From contig JAJEKV010000020.1 in NCBI GenBank assembly GCA_021234155.1, positions 124,001-188,000 of the forward strand: a stretch of 64,000 nt of DNA, given 5' to 3'. Made by a program: the position numbers and the translations under genes. How positions within the stretch are numbered: position 1 is the first letter of the stretch; every line of letters begins with the position of its first letter. Below the pieces are notes generated by a model. It made no database searches. It saw only the letters and a list, made by a program, of their open reading frames with translations, and was not told the DNA's origin. The DNA comes from Isoetes taiwanensis. Its lineage: Eukaryota; Streptophyta; Lycopodiopsida; Isoetales; Isoetaceae. Below are positions 22,851 to 35,282 of this stretch, in pieces.

Positions 22851-24767
22851 ATAAATATATTATCATGAGAAAATCAAGATAAAACAAGAAAAACTATGGG
22901 ACTAAAAATTTAGCAGATGAAATGGTCCACTAAGCAAGCCACCCATAAATAGTCAATATCACATAGGTTGTTCTACTTTGAGGCACTTAATAGCCTCGAT
23001 ATTCTTGCCGGACGTCTTTTTGTGAATGGGACAGATTGAATAAGATTCCTGTTTATAGAGTCTTGTTGAAGAACTCTGCTTGGTGAATTCCCCCACCCAA
23101 TTTTTCTGAGCAAAGGAGAATGCCTTCCTTGAAGCAGGGAGCCTCATGTCATGTCCTTTATTTACGATATTAATTGTCCCATATTTTTTTATTTCCTTAA
23201 CAGTTATTTGTGTTTGAAATGCCTGCTGCATTCTGACTGCTAGGTCTTGATTTGCTTGCCTAATTTTTTCTTGTTGTACTTTCTTTCTTTGAATTCTTTT
23301 CCAACTCCCATTTCGATTTCCATAACCATAGTTTACTGAATTGAATGAAGATTTGAACATTATCTAAATGTTGCCGATGATCAACGCCTGATTGGTATCC
23401 TTGTTAATTCTACTTAAGTTCTTCCTCAGCAGGCTGATATTCATCCATCTGGTCATCTAATTTTTTCAATCCTTTACATTCCTTCCCTCCATGCAGATTT
23501 TGATTGCATCGCAGATAGATAGGAGGAGCTTGAACCATCTTAGATGGGAAAGATATTCTTCTCCAAAGATGTCAACGAACCTAATCTTCTGGGGATAGGC
23601 TTAAGAAGATCAAACATAGACTCTGGGAGATAGGTCAACAGAATAGAAGAGGTATTTTAAGCAATCTTGGATCCAAAAACTGCATTTAGCTCAGAGACTG
23701 AGAGAAAAACACATAAGGATGGGTTTTTAGTTGGACGGGCTGAAATTATAGTCCCATTTTTGAATTTTAATTTGAAAACCCAAATATTGGATTCTAGCTT
23801 GTTGAAACACAAAGGTTGTAGCTTGGGGAAAACAGAATTTGATCATGAAATAAGTAGCAGAGACCTGGATATTAATTTAAGAAATCACAATATCAAGTTC
23901 TTTTTATGTCCAACCTATGATTCTGACCTCACTAAGCAGATAAAGTCTTTCTTCAACAGAGAGGAAATTAAGGAGATCTTTAGTTTTTTCAGACGGTGAA
24001 CAGTCTATCTTGGCTAGTTTGAGATGGTTCAACCATTCCTGTTTGGTCAGGAATTCTCGCGCAGGTCTTGGAGAAACACGATCCCCTCCTTTTGGCATAA
24101 TTATCCCAAACCAGAGGATCGCGATGCTACAAAAGGTCCTTCATGAACTGTGGCTCTAGCATTTCGTCGAACTAGCCAGATCTTAGCAAAGTTTTAGTTG
24201 CAGCCCCGTCTGAAGCAATTAGAGGAGCCAAAGGAACAATGTGCAGAGGAATGTTTTAAGGTAGACAAGAAAAGGGAAAGTGGGGGATGCCGATTGTTCA
24301 TTTGGGATAGTCTCAGCCATTGGGAAAGGAGCGAAAGGATAGGGAAATGAAAAAAAAGAGGGACAAGGAAGATGCAAGGATAGGGAAATGAAAAGATAGA
24401 GGGACAAGGAAGGTGCAGGAACGCAAAGTCCAAATCCAGAAGAGTATAATCATTGCAAGATTGAAGGCGCTCAAAGTTGTGCCCCAAAGAGTGTGTATTG
24501 TCCACCCACTCCAAATCAGATTATAAGCCATTCATCCAGGAATTTTTACAGTTTTTCACAATATCATTAGATATCCATAGGAATCCCCTTATATCCGAGT
24601 TCTGGTTCCTCATCAAATAGTGTATATTCAACTTTTGCACTTTTAAACTGACTTGCTAGCCTCTAGCATGCACAATTGTAAAAAATGCTCAATATTGATA
24701 TAGAGACAACATTTGACCTAGACAAATAAATTATGGTAAAGGAATTGAGGACAACTATTGTAACTAA
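22851..24767. other. Unrecognised sequence with two open frames
   Basis: The minus-strand frame 22959-23360 (133 codons, basic, many Lys and Gln) and the plus-strand frame 23667-23999 (110 codons, Lys/Phe/Ile-rich) match nothing I know. Both could be remains of retroelement gag or ORF1 proteins. At about 24335-24420 a unit of the type GGGAAATGAAAA followed by AGAGGGACAAGGAAG is repeated twice. Nothing else is visible. Confidence 0.3.
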
Positions 24768-25653
24768 GGGCGAAATCACACTAAAGGCCAAACTCAAAAA
24801 TTTCAAAAGAAGAACCAACAAAAATATTACACGTGGAGTTTAGGCATGCACCACATATCACATCTAGAGTGCCAAATGCCTAGTCAGACTTTTGGCACCC
24901 ATATATTTTTGGACGGGGGATCTTCCCTGTCTCAACTTTCGGCAGGCGCCACGTCATACACCTACTCGTGCAATTCGGCGGGAGAGCCCTAAAATTACCT
25001 GTTCTTGCAATCCGGCAGGAGCTTTCTGGAAAATCGTCTGCAAATCCGTTGCAAAATCGTCTGCAAATCCGTTGCATGTAGTCTGCAAATCGTGCGGAAA
25101 TCTGTGAAAGACGGATCAAGCGGAAGAAACCATCAGGAGGAAGCGATCAGGAGCGATCAAAGCTTTTCAATCTTGTCAGATTTCGGTTAATATGGATGGG
25201 GCTTTTGCCATACACATGATCAGGAAACCATTCCGGTCTAGATTATAGTAGAAATAAACTGATTTTCATGAAGAAATAAACTGATTTTCATGAAGAATAG
25301 CATCTTGGAACTATGATTTCTATCAGATTTCGGGTAATATGGATGGGGCTTTTGCCATACACATGTGCAGGAAGCCATTCCGGTCTAGATTGTAGAGAAA
25401 TAAACTGATTTTCATGAAGAATAGCAGAGATCAGAAGGAAAAAAAGCGATCACAGAAAGCTCTATAAAATTCATCAGGTTCTTCTGTCACAGATTTTTGC
25501 CGCTTATGCAGCAGATGACATGGAAGACTTTTTGAATAATTTAGGCACGATAGTGTGATATCGAGTAGTGGCAGAATGTTATTTGGGGCTAAACACCTGC
25601 CTAAACTTGCCACGTATTTAATTGAGTTTAGCCGTAGTGTGATTTCGGCCTAA
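24765..25653. mobile_element. Harbinger-like DNA element with long imperfect inverted repeats
   Basis: The left end starts GGGCGAAATCACACTA at 24768. The right end, read inward from 25650, starts GGCCGAAATCACACTA. The repeat continues with mismatches through AACTCA and ACGTGG to GTTTAGGCA, more than 60 bp. TAA flanks both sides (24765-24767 and 25651-25653). A 3-bp TAA duplication and GGGC-type ends fit PIF/Harbinger. At 883 bp without a transposase frame it is non-autonomous. A fragment of the same family lies at 15000-15279. Confidence 0.72.
25178..25430. repeat. Tandem duplication inside the Harbinger-like element
   Basis: Two units of about 144 bp each contain TAATATGGATGGGGCTTTTG, then CCATTCCGGTCTAGATT and AAATAAACTGATTTTCATGA. 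The first unit has an extra copy of the last word. Confidence 0.85.
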
Positions 25654-26700
25654 AAATATTTTATTGATATCTTTTCTTCGATCCTTTGGGCATCTCTAAA
25701 CACAAAGATCTGAAAGACACGTGTATGCCATGTTATTATTAGTCGATAACTAACCAATATCAATACGCAACATAGGGGCATGAAAATGTGGGTCTATAAA
25801 GGGTCATACACGCAACCTTAGAAATACAGATTCAAAAGTAGTTGGTATGAAGTTAGTGACCAACTAGTAGGTACTTCAATGTAGAAAAGTCACACAAAAA
25901 GGAAAGGCTGTAGTAGAATCAATATTGTTTAAGTGCTTGGAGGCTAGAATTCGGCAAGAGAGGACAGGAAACTTGCAAAACATCTACATTAACATACTGA
26001 ATACTGTTGAAAGAAGGCCCATGGAGCAAGTTGAGCCAAAAAATCTTGAGATTTACACAATGTATGGGAGAAGGTGGGGGATAAGGATGGATGTGTCGAT
26101 GGAATTGAGTCGATCATTCCAGGACCCGCTTTTGTGAAAATTTACACAATGTATGGGAGAAGGTGGGGATAAGGATGTATATGGGGGATGGAAATTGGGG
26201 AGCGCATTCCACTGGGGGTCTTGCGACGGGGAGCCCTGGAACAGGCGATCAAATTACATCCTCTCACAACGAAACAGAAGGTTTCGCGTACGCGGTGACC
26301 TGTGTTTGCCAGAAGCCTTGGAATGGGCGACCCAGTTACATCCCCCAACAACATGGAAATTGGATTTTAGGTATAAGCGACCCAGTTACATCCCCCAACA
26401 AGATGGAAATTGGAATTTAGGTATGGAGTGAGGAAGTTTACTTTGAGTGGAATACCAAAATCTCCATGTAGTGAAAAGGAAAATCGCCATCTAGCCCTAG
26501 AGACCCCACATTCCTATAAACCCCAACAAACCCCCACAATGCGATAAGGAAACACGTGTTCCCCCATAACTTGTGCCCCACGCAACTGCAAAGTTTAATT
26601 ATACCAGGATCCAAAAAAGCGAATTTCAAGTGCTAAAAAAAGCACACGAATTTTCCACAAAAATAATTATAATTAACAAATATCTAACTGGCGCCGCCGT
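25654..26700. other. Intergenic sequence with short duplications upstream of the CRF gene
   Basis: No gene is seen. TTTACACAATGTATGGGAGA occurs at about 26050 and about 26140. A 49-bp unit containing CGACCCAGTTACATCCCCCA is repeated in tandem at about 26329-26425. These are recent local duplications. From about 26680 the sequence becomes GC-richer toward the gene. Confidence 0.5.
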
Positions 26701-26839
26701 GTACGGGCCCGGTCGGCGCGAAATGAAAAAAACAAGGAAAAATAAGGCTGGGGGGGCCAAATGTAGCGGAGTTGCTAAATACAGCGGAGCCGAGCGGTGA
26801 GGAACGGGATGGGCTAAAAATTGGGTCTAAATTTGGCGG

Positions 26840-28200
26840 AGGAAATGCATGCCTAGCTTCTTTTCGCTTCCTTTTCCTCTTCTTTTTAGGCCATAGCTTT
26901 CAGACCTCATCCCTCTTCTCTCTGCTCCGGCGTCCATCGCCATAGCAGCTTGGATCCAAGGATCCCTCCCCAGCCCAGCTTCGTTTTTGCATTTGCTTTA
27001 GCTTGCCCTCCCTTCCATGGAGGCCGCTTGAGCTTTTCTTGCCGTTCTCTCAAAAAATCTTAACCACTTCGTTTTCTTCTCAGACGTTATTTAATCGCAT
27101 CATTCGTTGAATCTCCCACAGAATCTCTTTTCTCTGCCGATTCCTGTTTCTGGGTACCTAATTCTTGGATCTTTTGCTTGTTTTCTCTTCCTTTTGGGAT
27201 CATTGCTGGGTTTATCCTTCATATCAGGAAGATCATCTTGGTTTTGGCCAATTTTCTTTCAGATTTCTACCCGTTGTCGATCTCTTGTTTAATCGCTGCT
27301 TTCCTTTGGAAAGGAAGGGAGGGTTTTTGTGTGGGTTTTTGCGTGTGGGTTTTTCATCCCCCTTATTTCCTTAAGCCCAAATCTTTTCATCCATGCCGCT
27401 GTTTTTGCTCTCGTCTGTTGCTCCAGTAGCACATTTCTTTTGCTCCGCTAAATCAAGCAGTTGCAAAAGCATCAATTCCTCTGCACAGAGCGCTTCTTCG
27501 CTTTCTGTGGGTTCTGTTCTCTACAGCCAGCATCCAGCCAACGATTTTGTTTGTTTGCGGTTAATGTTTTATGCGATCTGTGCTTTTCTTCTCAGTTTCT
27601 ACCCAATATCTTCAACTTGTATTGATCACCGGCAGCATAGGCGACTTCCTTGGTAAGATTTTGTTTCTTTGCTCTGTTTTTATAGAGATCTCTCGGATTT
27701 TTCTGCGTTTGTCTTTCTTCATTTTGGGTTTGTTTTCTTGCATCGATACCATGTTCTTTAGGTAGCTGATCAATCACACAGTGTCATGCGTTTTTTGTCC
27801 TTTATTTTGAGTCCTTATGCATGCCTGATATTATAGGTTGTGAGAAAAATCTGTGCCTATGTGGTAGGTAATGGTCTGTCTGCTTTCCGTGGTGCTCATG
27901 CACAATGTGGCTCCTTTTATGCTTGCAAATATCACAAGCTTTTGGGTTTGCAAGATCACAAGATTATTGCGTTTGCACTGTTTTGTATGCCATTCATCTT
28001 TTCTTGCAAATCTAAGCTAGCTTCGTTATTTTCTGCTTTATGGTATCGGGAAGAATCTAACGTTTTTCTTGGTTTTTTTCTCATAAACAGCGTTTGTTTC
28101 AACAGTCGAGAAATATTGAAGTAACACCAAGAAGAGGATTATTAGTATATTCACAGAGATTTGCTAACAAAGATTGTGCTGGACCTAGCATAGAGCCAAG
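26840..28200 (+). promoter_or_regulatory. Probable leader of the CRF gene, with an intron
   Basis: The pyrimidine-rich stretch from about 26860 resembles a plant 5' UTR. A donor TTG|GTAAGA at 27653 and an acceptor after a T-rich tract and CATAAACAG at 28090 suggest a leader intron of about 438 bp; an alternative acceptor ends at 27836. Several short upstream ATGs would lie in the leader. The transcription start cannot be placed. Confidence 0.45.
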
Positions 28201-29823
28201 ATGCCGGGTCCTCAGACTTACTTTAATCCCTCCAATGTGCTGTCAAAACCCTCAGCACAAGTTTCAAAGATAAGGAAGCTTGAGCTGTATGGTGGTGATG
28301 GAGGGACTGCCCTTGATGAATTACAAGCATATCCAAAGAAGCTTAAAGTGATATGCACAGATCCAGATGCCACTGATGATTCCAGTGATGAAGAGGGAAC
28401 ACCATATCCAGCCAAGATGACTAGGTGTTTTAGCAATAGGAGAATTCAAGAGTTTGATCTCACAGCAGACTGCTCTCCATTATCTTCAGACAGTGAAGAA
28501 GAAGTAGTTCCTAGCTACATCAGCGTTTTCACTGAGAATGCTATGCAAGGGCGTTTGAAGAAACCTTGCCTGGCAGGCTTCCGAGATGGGAAGCCTGTTA
28601 CAAAGAAAAATGCAAAGAAAAAATTAGATTATGGCACCAAGAGTAATCCAAAGAAGGTCAGAGAGAAACAAAAGGATAACAAGTATAGAGGTGTGAGGCA
28701 GAGGCCTTGGGGGAAGTGGGCCGCTGAAATCAGAGATCCTGCAAAGGGTGTTAGGATTTGGCTTGGAACATATGACACTGCAGAACAAGCAGCCTCTGCT
28801 TATGACAAGGCTGCAAAAGAGCTGAAAGGTTGTGATGAAAGTTCCAACATTGTTCAGAAGTTGAAGGCTAAGGCCATTGCTGACAAGATTAATCTGTCCT
28901 CTAAGCAAAGAGGTGAATCTTTAGGGACCAAGCCTGTCCAGCCAACTCCACCGCAAAATGCTTATGATATTGTGGAAGATGTTCAATCGTGTTTAGAAAC
29001 TCTAAAGGAAGATTGTGTTTCCAGCACAATGTTGACAGAGATATGTTCGACTAGCATGTCATTCTTTTCTTCTGAGTTTGCAGATCCTCTGCTGGAAGTT
29101 GGAGGGAGCTCAAATGACCCGATCGCAAGTTTTTCAGATGGTGAAGCGGAGGATGCAGAGAACTTTTTGGCATCTCCAGTCAGAGCTCCTGAGCCTACTA
29201 AAAAAGAACCCTTGGCTTTTCAGTGTGTGCTAAACCGTTCTTCGCCATTTGGCTTAGAACCATCTTCTCCAAGCTCGCCTCGAAGCCCTGAAGACAGTCC
29301 ATCAAACCTGATAGAGTCTGAGAGCAAGGTAGAGGAAGATAATTCTACGTTTTCTACAAATCCTCTTCCTTGTGCGTTGCTTCCTATTCCATCACCAAAC
29401 TCTGTGCTTGTTAGACAACTCCATAATGATGCTTTTGTGTCTGCTGAAGATCTGCAGAATTGTACAAGTCTTTTGTTCCCTAGTCATTCTGATTCAGAGG
29501 CCAGTGAAGAGTGTGAAAGTTTGCCCGACTACGATACTGCCTATTGCCAAAGTCCAGACTCTAGGGCAGTTGAAGAAGCAGATGGCTTGCTGTTCCCAAA
29601 TGATATTGCAGATGAGCAGCAGAGCTTGATGGAGTCAACACAGCTCTTCTTTGGGGAAGATTTGTTGGGGAATGAGGGTTGTTCTGATATGTCCGCTATG
29701 CTGGATTTTGATTTCTCTCTGCCGTTTGATTTTGGCGATGATCTTGGCGATTTTGACATCCATTCTGGGTTTGATTTTGGAGATATTTCTGATCTCTTAT
29801 CTGTACCCACGAGTGTTCTGTAG
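28201..29823 (+). CDS. CRF-like: Cytokinin response factor, AP2/ERF transcription factor (group VI)
   Basis: Uninterrupted CDS of 540 codons. Residues about 46-68 contain [20 protein letters not shown], the CRF domain that defines the group and serves protein contacts in cytokinin signalling. A Lys-rich stretch (about 137-160) is a likely nuclear signal. The AP2 domain starts at residue 161 with [20 protein letters not shown] and keeps the Ala and Asp typical of ERFs; it includes [12 protein letters not shown]. It should bind GCC-box-type DNA. The C-terminal half is Ser- and Glu-rich. The last 35 residues are strongly acidic with Phe and Leu, a likely activation domain, and end in SVPTSVL, close to the SPTSVL motif described for CRFs. 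It is longer than most angiosperm CRFs and is the only gene here that looks functional. Confidence 0.95.
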   Translation: MPGPQTYFNPSNVLSKPSAQVSKIRKLELYGGDGGTALDELQAYPKKLKVICTDPDATDDSSDEEGTPYPAKMTRCFSNRRIQEFDLTADCSPLSSDSEEEVVPSYISVFTENAMQGRLKKPCLAGFRDGKPVTKKNAKKKLDYGTKSNPKKVREKQKDNKYRGVRQRPWGKWAAEIRDPAKGVRIWLGTYDTAEQAASAYDKAAKELKGCDESSNIVQKLKAKAIADKINLSSKQRGESLGTKPVQPTPPQNAYDIVEDVQSCLETLKEDCVSSTMLTEICSTSMSFFSSEFADPLLEVGGSSNDPIASFSDGEAEDAENFLASPVRAPEPTKKEPLAFQCVLNRSSPFGLEPSSPSSPRSPEDSPSNLIESESKVEEDNSTFSTNPLPCALLPIPSPNSVLVRQLHNDAFVSAEDLQNCTSLLFPSHSDSEASEECESLPDYDTAYCQSPDSRAVEEADGLLFPNDIADEQQSLMESTQLFFGEDLLGNEGCSDMSAMLDFDFSLPFDFGDDLGDFDIHSGFDFGDISDLLSVPTSVL

Positions 29824-30260
29824 TTCTCTTAGGGCCAGTTTTGCTGAGATGAAGTTTTCCAGGTGAAGGGTGCTGTTCTTCTATGGCCTCACGTTCTGGG
29901 AGAAGTTATTTTTAAGTATTATCCTAGCAGGAATCACCTGATATCACTGCAGGGGGTTCATAACTAAGTTATGTATCTGAAGAGTTTTGGATATAGCGAA
30001 AAGGATTTTTGTAGTGGGGAGCACATTATAAGGCTAAGTTTTGTAGTAAGTAGGTGGTCTCCTTATGTTTGTAGTTGAGGGGGACACAAGACAAGCCAGA
30101 GGATTTGAGTAAAATTTACTAGATTTTATTAGTCTATGCATTTTGGGCTTGGCATAAACAAATGCCAGTTGTCAGACGTGAATGCTTAAGCTTGAGCAGT
30201 TGAATATAAAAAGTGTGGGCTTTTGTTGAAATTGTCAGCAGAATGCAATAAACTACTGAG
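29824..30260 (+). terminator. 3' UTR and polyadenylation signal of the CRF gene
   Basis: T-rich sequence with no frame follows the stop codon. AATAAA at 30247-30252 is a plausible polyadenylation signal about 425 bases downstream of the stop. Other near-consensus signals exist, so the end is approximate. Confidence 0.45.
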
Positions 30261-30543
30261 ACATCAAATCATATTGCTGAGCACCTAATTGTCTTGACTG
30301 AGCACGTTTTTTCTTTTTTCCTTTTAGCTTTTTGACTTGAACGTGGTTTGGTTCCTGGACAAAGCATTTTCTGCCACTTTTGTGCATCCAGTAACATTAA
30401 ACAACTTGGTTGCCATGTGAATGTGGAAAATCGTGCACTCATCTCCCCACGATAGAGAAATGAATGACCATCTGTTTATTTATGACTTAGTCAATGCATA
30501 GATGCCTCCTGGCTAAATCGGAGGCAGCTTAGAGTCCCCGTTA

Positions 30544-30681
30544 TTATAAACTAGAGGCCAATATTAGCATACTTGTGAGCAGCAGCCTCAAATTTATAAT
30601 AATCAGTAGGCTAATGCCTATTAGCATACTTGTGAGCAGAATCACATAACCAGTATGCTAATATCGGCCTCTAATTTATAA
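30544..30681. mobile_element. MITE-like inverted repeat of 138 bp
   Basis: The left arm TTATAAACTAGAGGCC continues ATATTAGCATACT; the right arm is its complement with two mismatches over 30 bp. GCATACTTGTGAGCAG occurs twice inside. The small size, AT-rich arms and position near a gene fit a MITE of Stowaway or Tourist type. The flanking duplication is unclear. Confidence 0.65.
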
Positions 30682-30849
30682 AAGCCATGCTAATAACACA
30701 TAGCTCATGGCACAAGTAGCTATTATGTGCTGCCATGTCCTTCATGGGTTTCATTTGACCACATTCTCCTTCTCCATGTGGTGCCATGCCTTCATGGGTC
30801 TAACATTGGACCACATTCTCCCTTATCGTCCTTTTCCTTTAGTGTTGGG

Positions 30850-31210
30850 GAAACTTCGAAGAACCGAGCAAACCAACCAGTTGAAATTGAAAGACAACTC
30901 AGTTGAAATTGCGAATGAGTTAGTGCAGTGCCAACCAAAATTGAAAGACAACCCAATTGAAATTGAAAGTTTTTTTGATTGAGTTAGAATGAGTTAGTGC
31001 AAGTGCACTTGCCACAAGTTGAAGTTGAAAAGCAACCCTGTTGAAATCGAATGAGAAAATAAATGCCAGTCCCTAAATTTTAGCATATGTGGTTACCTAA
31101 GAAACCATAAGGATTTTTATTGTTGGGCCCAAATTCCGGGCTCTAAATTTAACATATTTGGTTACCTAAGAAAGCATCAAGGATTTTTTTTGTTGGGCCT
31201 AAAAGGGTTT
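30850..31210. repeat. Degenerate tandem duplications downstream of the CRF gene
   Basis: A unit with GTTGAAATTGAAAGACAAC is repeated three to four times at about 30870-31050. Then a unit of about 68 bp with GGTTACCTAAGAAA and GGATTTTT, followed by TTGTTGGGCC, occurs twice (about 31073-31200). No coding function. Confidence 0.6.
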
Positions 31211-32150
31211 GCCCAACACTTTAACTGCAATCCATTATGGATGTCTTTGGACCACATCTATTGCATGGAATGACCCTCGACAGGCCATTATGGATGGTTC
31301 AATCCACTTGCCCTGATGGAACTGTGCCTCTGGTGCATAGTTTATAAAACCTTTCAATGAGGGTTGGAAGTCTTCCTACAACAATTAAACTACCCTTCCA
31401 TCTAACCTTTTTCTTTCTAGTACTTCAATTTTTAATTTACCTATTAATTTTAAGTTTACTTAGTCGCTTTGTCTCTGAATGCCTGGTATACATGCCTGGT
31501 CTAATGTCCTCTTGGCAGGCTATTACAAGTGAAACAATGGTTGGTATGTCCTTGGAGTTATGGTATGAATGCTACATATGATCGCTATTACGTAGTGGAA
31601 TCTGGCATGCCATTATACATGGTTCAGACCACCTTGTTCCTGGTCAAATGTCCTTTTGGAATGCCATTACAGGTGTAACATCCATTATACCTTAAGCATT
31701 TTACATTATTGTCACGGTCATGCCCATCAACCTCTTGTTTTCGTCTTTTTTCATTTCATGAACATGCAATCACTTGTCGACTGGCGAGTCGCTTAAAGGA
31801 AGATATGACTAGTTGTGTTGTACGTCTCACTTGTCCACTTGGCAAATGCATACGGCAACTAGGAATTTGCCAAGTCACATCTAGTTGTAATATTTTGTGA
31901 ATCTTAATGTGCTGGATCAGTGCACCCATTACAATATAGTGTACAACATGTAAGTTAAAATTGTCCGACATTTTTCACTTGTCGAAACAACTCTATGTTG
32001 AAAAGGGCGAGACTCCTTGTTGAACAAAACTCGCACATGCTTTATTTTGCCACATGATGATGCACGATATTCGACATGCACACTGCGTGGTATTGTCACC
32101 TCTGATTTAGGGCAACGTTGTACCTTCGTCTCCCTATTCTTGGCCTCCCC
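31210..32150. other. No gene recognised
   Basis: AT-rich sequence with weak internal repeats around words such as GGCCATTATGGATGG and TGGAATGCCATTAC. The small frames at 31357-31581 and 31709-31900 show no conserved motif. Confidence 0.4.
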
Positions 32151-32357
32151 ATCTTCGTATAACGAAGATGATAAAAACTGGCATTTTCCACGGCCCCATA
32201 ACTCCCTTTTTTTTTTTGTTTCTCGTTTCTTTCCACATATATGTGGAAAGAAACGAGAAACAATCTTGTGAAAGCACAAAGGTAGGAGTTATGAACATTA
32301 GACTACTCGGCCGTGGAAAATGCCAATCTAAGCTCTTATCATCTTCGTTATACGATG
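32151..32357. mobile_element. Long palindrome of about 207 bp, MITE-like
   Basis: The left half contains CGTATAACGAAGATGATAA, GGCATTTTCCACGGCC, CATAACTCC and TCGTTTCTTTCCACATAT. The right half is the complement in reverse order with a few short insertions. The centre at about 32240 is the perfect palindrome CCACATATATGTGG. The transcript would form a long hairpin, as MITEs and some small-RNA precursors do. No clear target duplication. Confidence 0.75.
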
Positions 32358-33960
32358 TTGTCCAATGATTAGGGTTTGGATTACTTGGTCAAGTTCTACA
32401 TGGTCTTGTGTTCAGATTCTAATGAGGACATGCAATATAATGTGAATGGGACCTGACTTATAAATGGTGCATGTCTCTCATAGATAATTGACCTTCAACG
32501 AAATGTTTTTCCTTTTTTATCCGTCGTTGAAGGATATTTTGGAAAATTCAGGAGAATTATAAATATAGAAAGGCATCAAAGGTATCCCACATGCAAATTC
32601 ATATATGCTCTTCCTCAAGATTCTTCCTCCTTCTCACTATCATCAATACCATAACTAAATTGGATGAACTAAGACATATGTGATGCACAATCCTAACTCA
32701 TGTATGCTTATAACAAAGATCTTGTTCAAATGACTGCATATCATTGATTGAACATCTTGGACTCTTCAAATATAGCAAACCAGATATATGTTTTCAAGTA
32801 GAGCGAAAGAACTAAAGAAAATCACTAAGATACATAATGGTTGCTGCCATTGACATCAAAGAAAAAATGTATATTTTGTTAACATCTTCCTGGCACTGTA
32901 TGATGTACAAAATTTGTACAGATACTATGATTCATAAGTGACCATCATTTCCGTACGTTGTAATTGCGTGGCACACATCGTGGAATAGCATGCACACTAT
33001 TCCAATCGCATACAATATGTAGTAGTTATGTTCATTATTTCTTTATGAGTTTAGAAACTTTTGCTTATATCATGTGCAGTACTACAATTGTATAGAGTAT
33101 GTAACTACAATTGTATAGAGTATGTGGTGTTATGTTCACAAAGGAGTCTATACATTCTTTAATAAAGAGTTGACAACTGGGTAAACATTGTAACTTACTA
33201 GTATGCGGCTCCTCATTTCTAACTTTATTGACTTGGATAACGCCTTAGGGTTTCTTTTATTTTTCTAGAAGGACCTTTAAATATCAAAGATGTGAAAATT
33301 CAAGGGCAAGAATAAAATCTTATAGACATACTAAGTGAAACAACCACATATAAGCACACTTCAAATGTCAAAATGCCTCTGCCAAGAGCAAACAAAGAAC
33401 ATTAACAATCCTTGACAATTCTATTAGTTACAAGACAATGAAGGAAAGACGAATGGAAAAGCAAGAGATTGAAAGGCTTTTCGATAACATTATAGGATGC
33501 CTAAGTTGTAATGCTATTATGTTCCACCAAAGAGGGTATTTGAGCTAGATACATGTGGTCCAGTCCATGCACATTGACTTGCTAAGGGACATTTCAATAC
33601 ATAATGACTACCATTGTAGCATTCATAACTACAATGCAGTCCCACCTATCAAAAGGACTAGTTTATTTAAAGAAAATTAGTATTCTTTCCACGCTCCTAG
33701 GATGCCCGGAAATCCAATGTCGCGAGGACATCTGTATGGTGATACTTAAAACAATGACCTTGGTGATGCTACTATGATAGCACTTCATAAGGTGGAATTA
33801 TAGCAAGCCTACAAAATGATTTTTTTTGCCTAATGTAAGTGACAAGTTGCTGGAGGCCTTGTAATGTGCTTTAAATTAAGTCAATTGTGGTTAAAATAGA
33901 TTTGGTTGGGTTCTCACCAAATGCATTGACTTTGGATGTTGGCTAGGAATTATCATCCTT
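32358..33960. other. No gene recognised
   Basis: AT-rich. The only structure noticed is ACTACAATTGTATAGAGTATGT followed by A-rich spacing and repeated once in tandem at about 33082-33125. Confidence 0.4.
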
Positions 33961-33964
33961 AACA

Positions 33965-35160
33965 TTTTTTTTTTTGAAGGATGAAGGAAAAAGGTACAAT
34001 AAGAGCTAAGAGACAGGTTTAAAACTCAAAAAGAGAAAATGTCCCTTTATGCAAGGCTAACTGTACATCACAGAGTGTCATTTAGTTTGACTATCTTCTA
34101 ACTTACCCATGACTGTTGAAGATCACTTCTTTCTAGTTGTCTTCTTGAGCGTAATAATTCTCCAATCATAACCATGCTATATTATAGTCTTATAAATCTG
34201 TAGAGATTGTCATGATTGAGATGCAAAAGAAGATGTCATAGAAGGAGTAAGAATAGCTCCCATTACATCTGGATGAACTGTCACTTTTTGTGGCCTTGCC
34301 ACAACAAGATTTAGGGAAGATGATTCTATCACATCCATATCACTCGGGACATTGTCTGACATATTAAATGGCACAATATTACGAGAAGTCTCTTGAGATT
34401 GAAGAGCAAACAATGCAGTGGAAGATGAAGTTATAACAAGATATACAATAATTGAAGAGGTAATAGTGGTCAATTCAGTACTAGGAGGAATAACAGAAGA
34501 AAAAATTATATGCCACTCACCCCTAGAGGAGGGAATCACAAAACATTCAATTCTAGACGAGAAAGCATTGGTGGGAGGTGCAAGACGAGAATCTTGAAGT
34601 GGCATTGTAACAGATGGATAGGTTCATGAGGTCTAGATTGTGAGAAACTACCATTTAATGTACAATATTTATCTAGAAATATTGAAGCAAGATCTCGACC
34701 ATTTAGAAGAGATAACATTAGCTTATAATACCATTCATCGCTTTTGACAATAACACACTCAGGAATTGCTTGATCAATGGGAATAGGAATGCAATTACTT
34801 GGACCGTTGATAATAAGGTAAAAAATCTGCATGGCCACGCCATTAGCAAGCTGTTAAAAACTCACGAGCAAGCAGATCAATAGGCAAATTAAAAATGGAA
34901 AAGCAACAAGGCATCTTAGGGGCTGAAAGCATACAAGGAGAAAAACTAGATGTATGATATTGATAGACAATATAACCACCATCCAAAGGATCCATACTCC
35001 GAGAGATCAATTTCTCTGCTGCCTCAGCACTATTCAACAATATCAAGAAGAAGCCCTTGCCTGAATTCTTCAAAGATTCATGAGCAGGTATGCCAATGCG
35101 AGAAATGTGTCGAGGAAGCCAATGAAGATACCCTGTTGTAATCCCAAAATCCATAGAATA
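33965..35160 (-). pseudogene. L1 fragment: ORF1 (DUF4283-like) and A tail
   Basis: Frames 35154-34843 and 34838-34536 on the minus strand read as one protein with a frameshift between them. It contains FNLPIDLLAREFL, then IPIDQAIPECVIVKSDEWYY, which aligns with ALPMDQSLPKEVIVKSGEFF in ORF1 of the L1 at 2288. The frame 34605-34210 is Ser/Thr-rich and may be the C-terminal linker. A run of T at 33965-33975 is the A tail of a minus-strand element. ORF2 is missing between ORF1 and the tail, so this copy has an internal deletion or was built from pieces. Confidence 0.7.
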
Positions 35161-35282
35161 ATAACCAACAATAAAGTGTGTTGCTAAGTTCTATGCACAT
35201 TTAAGATGAGACTCATGGTTAATCTCCACCTAAAGAACCCCAACGACACTGACAAAGGAACTATAATCTGTTGCATGGAACC

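Noticed and set aside
28624-29810. Minus-strand frames opposite the CRF gene
   Set aside because: Shadows of the real CDS, without any domain.
32151-32175. CTTCGTATAACGAAG resembles half of a loxP site
   Set aside because: The spacer and second arm do not match and the context is a longer palindrome. Similarity is by chance.
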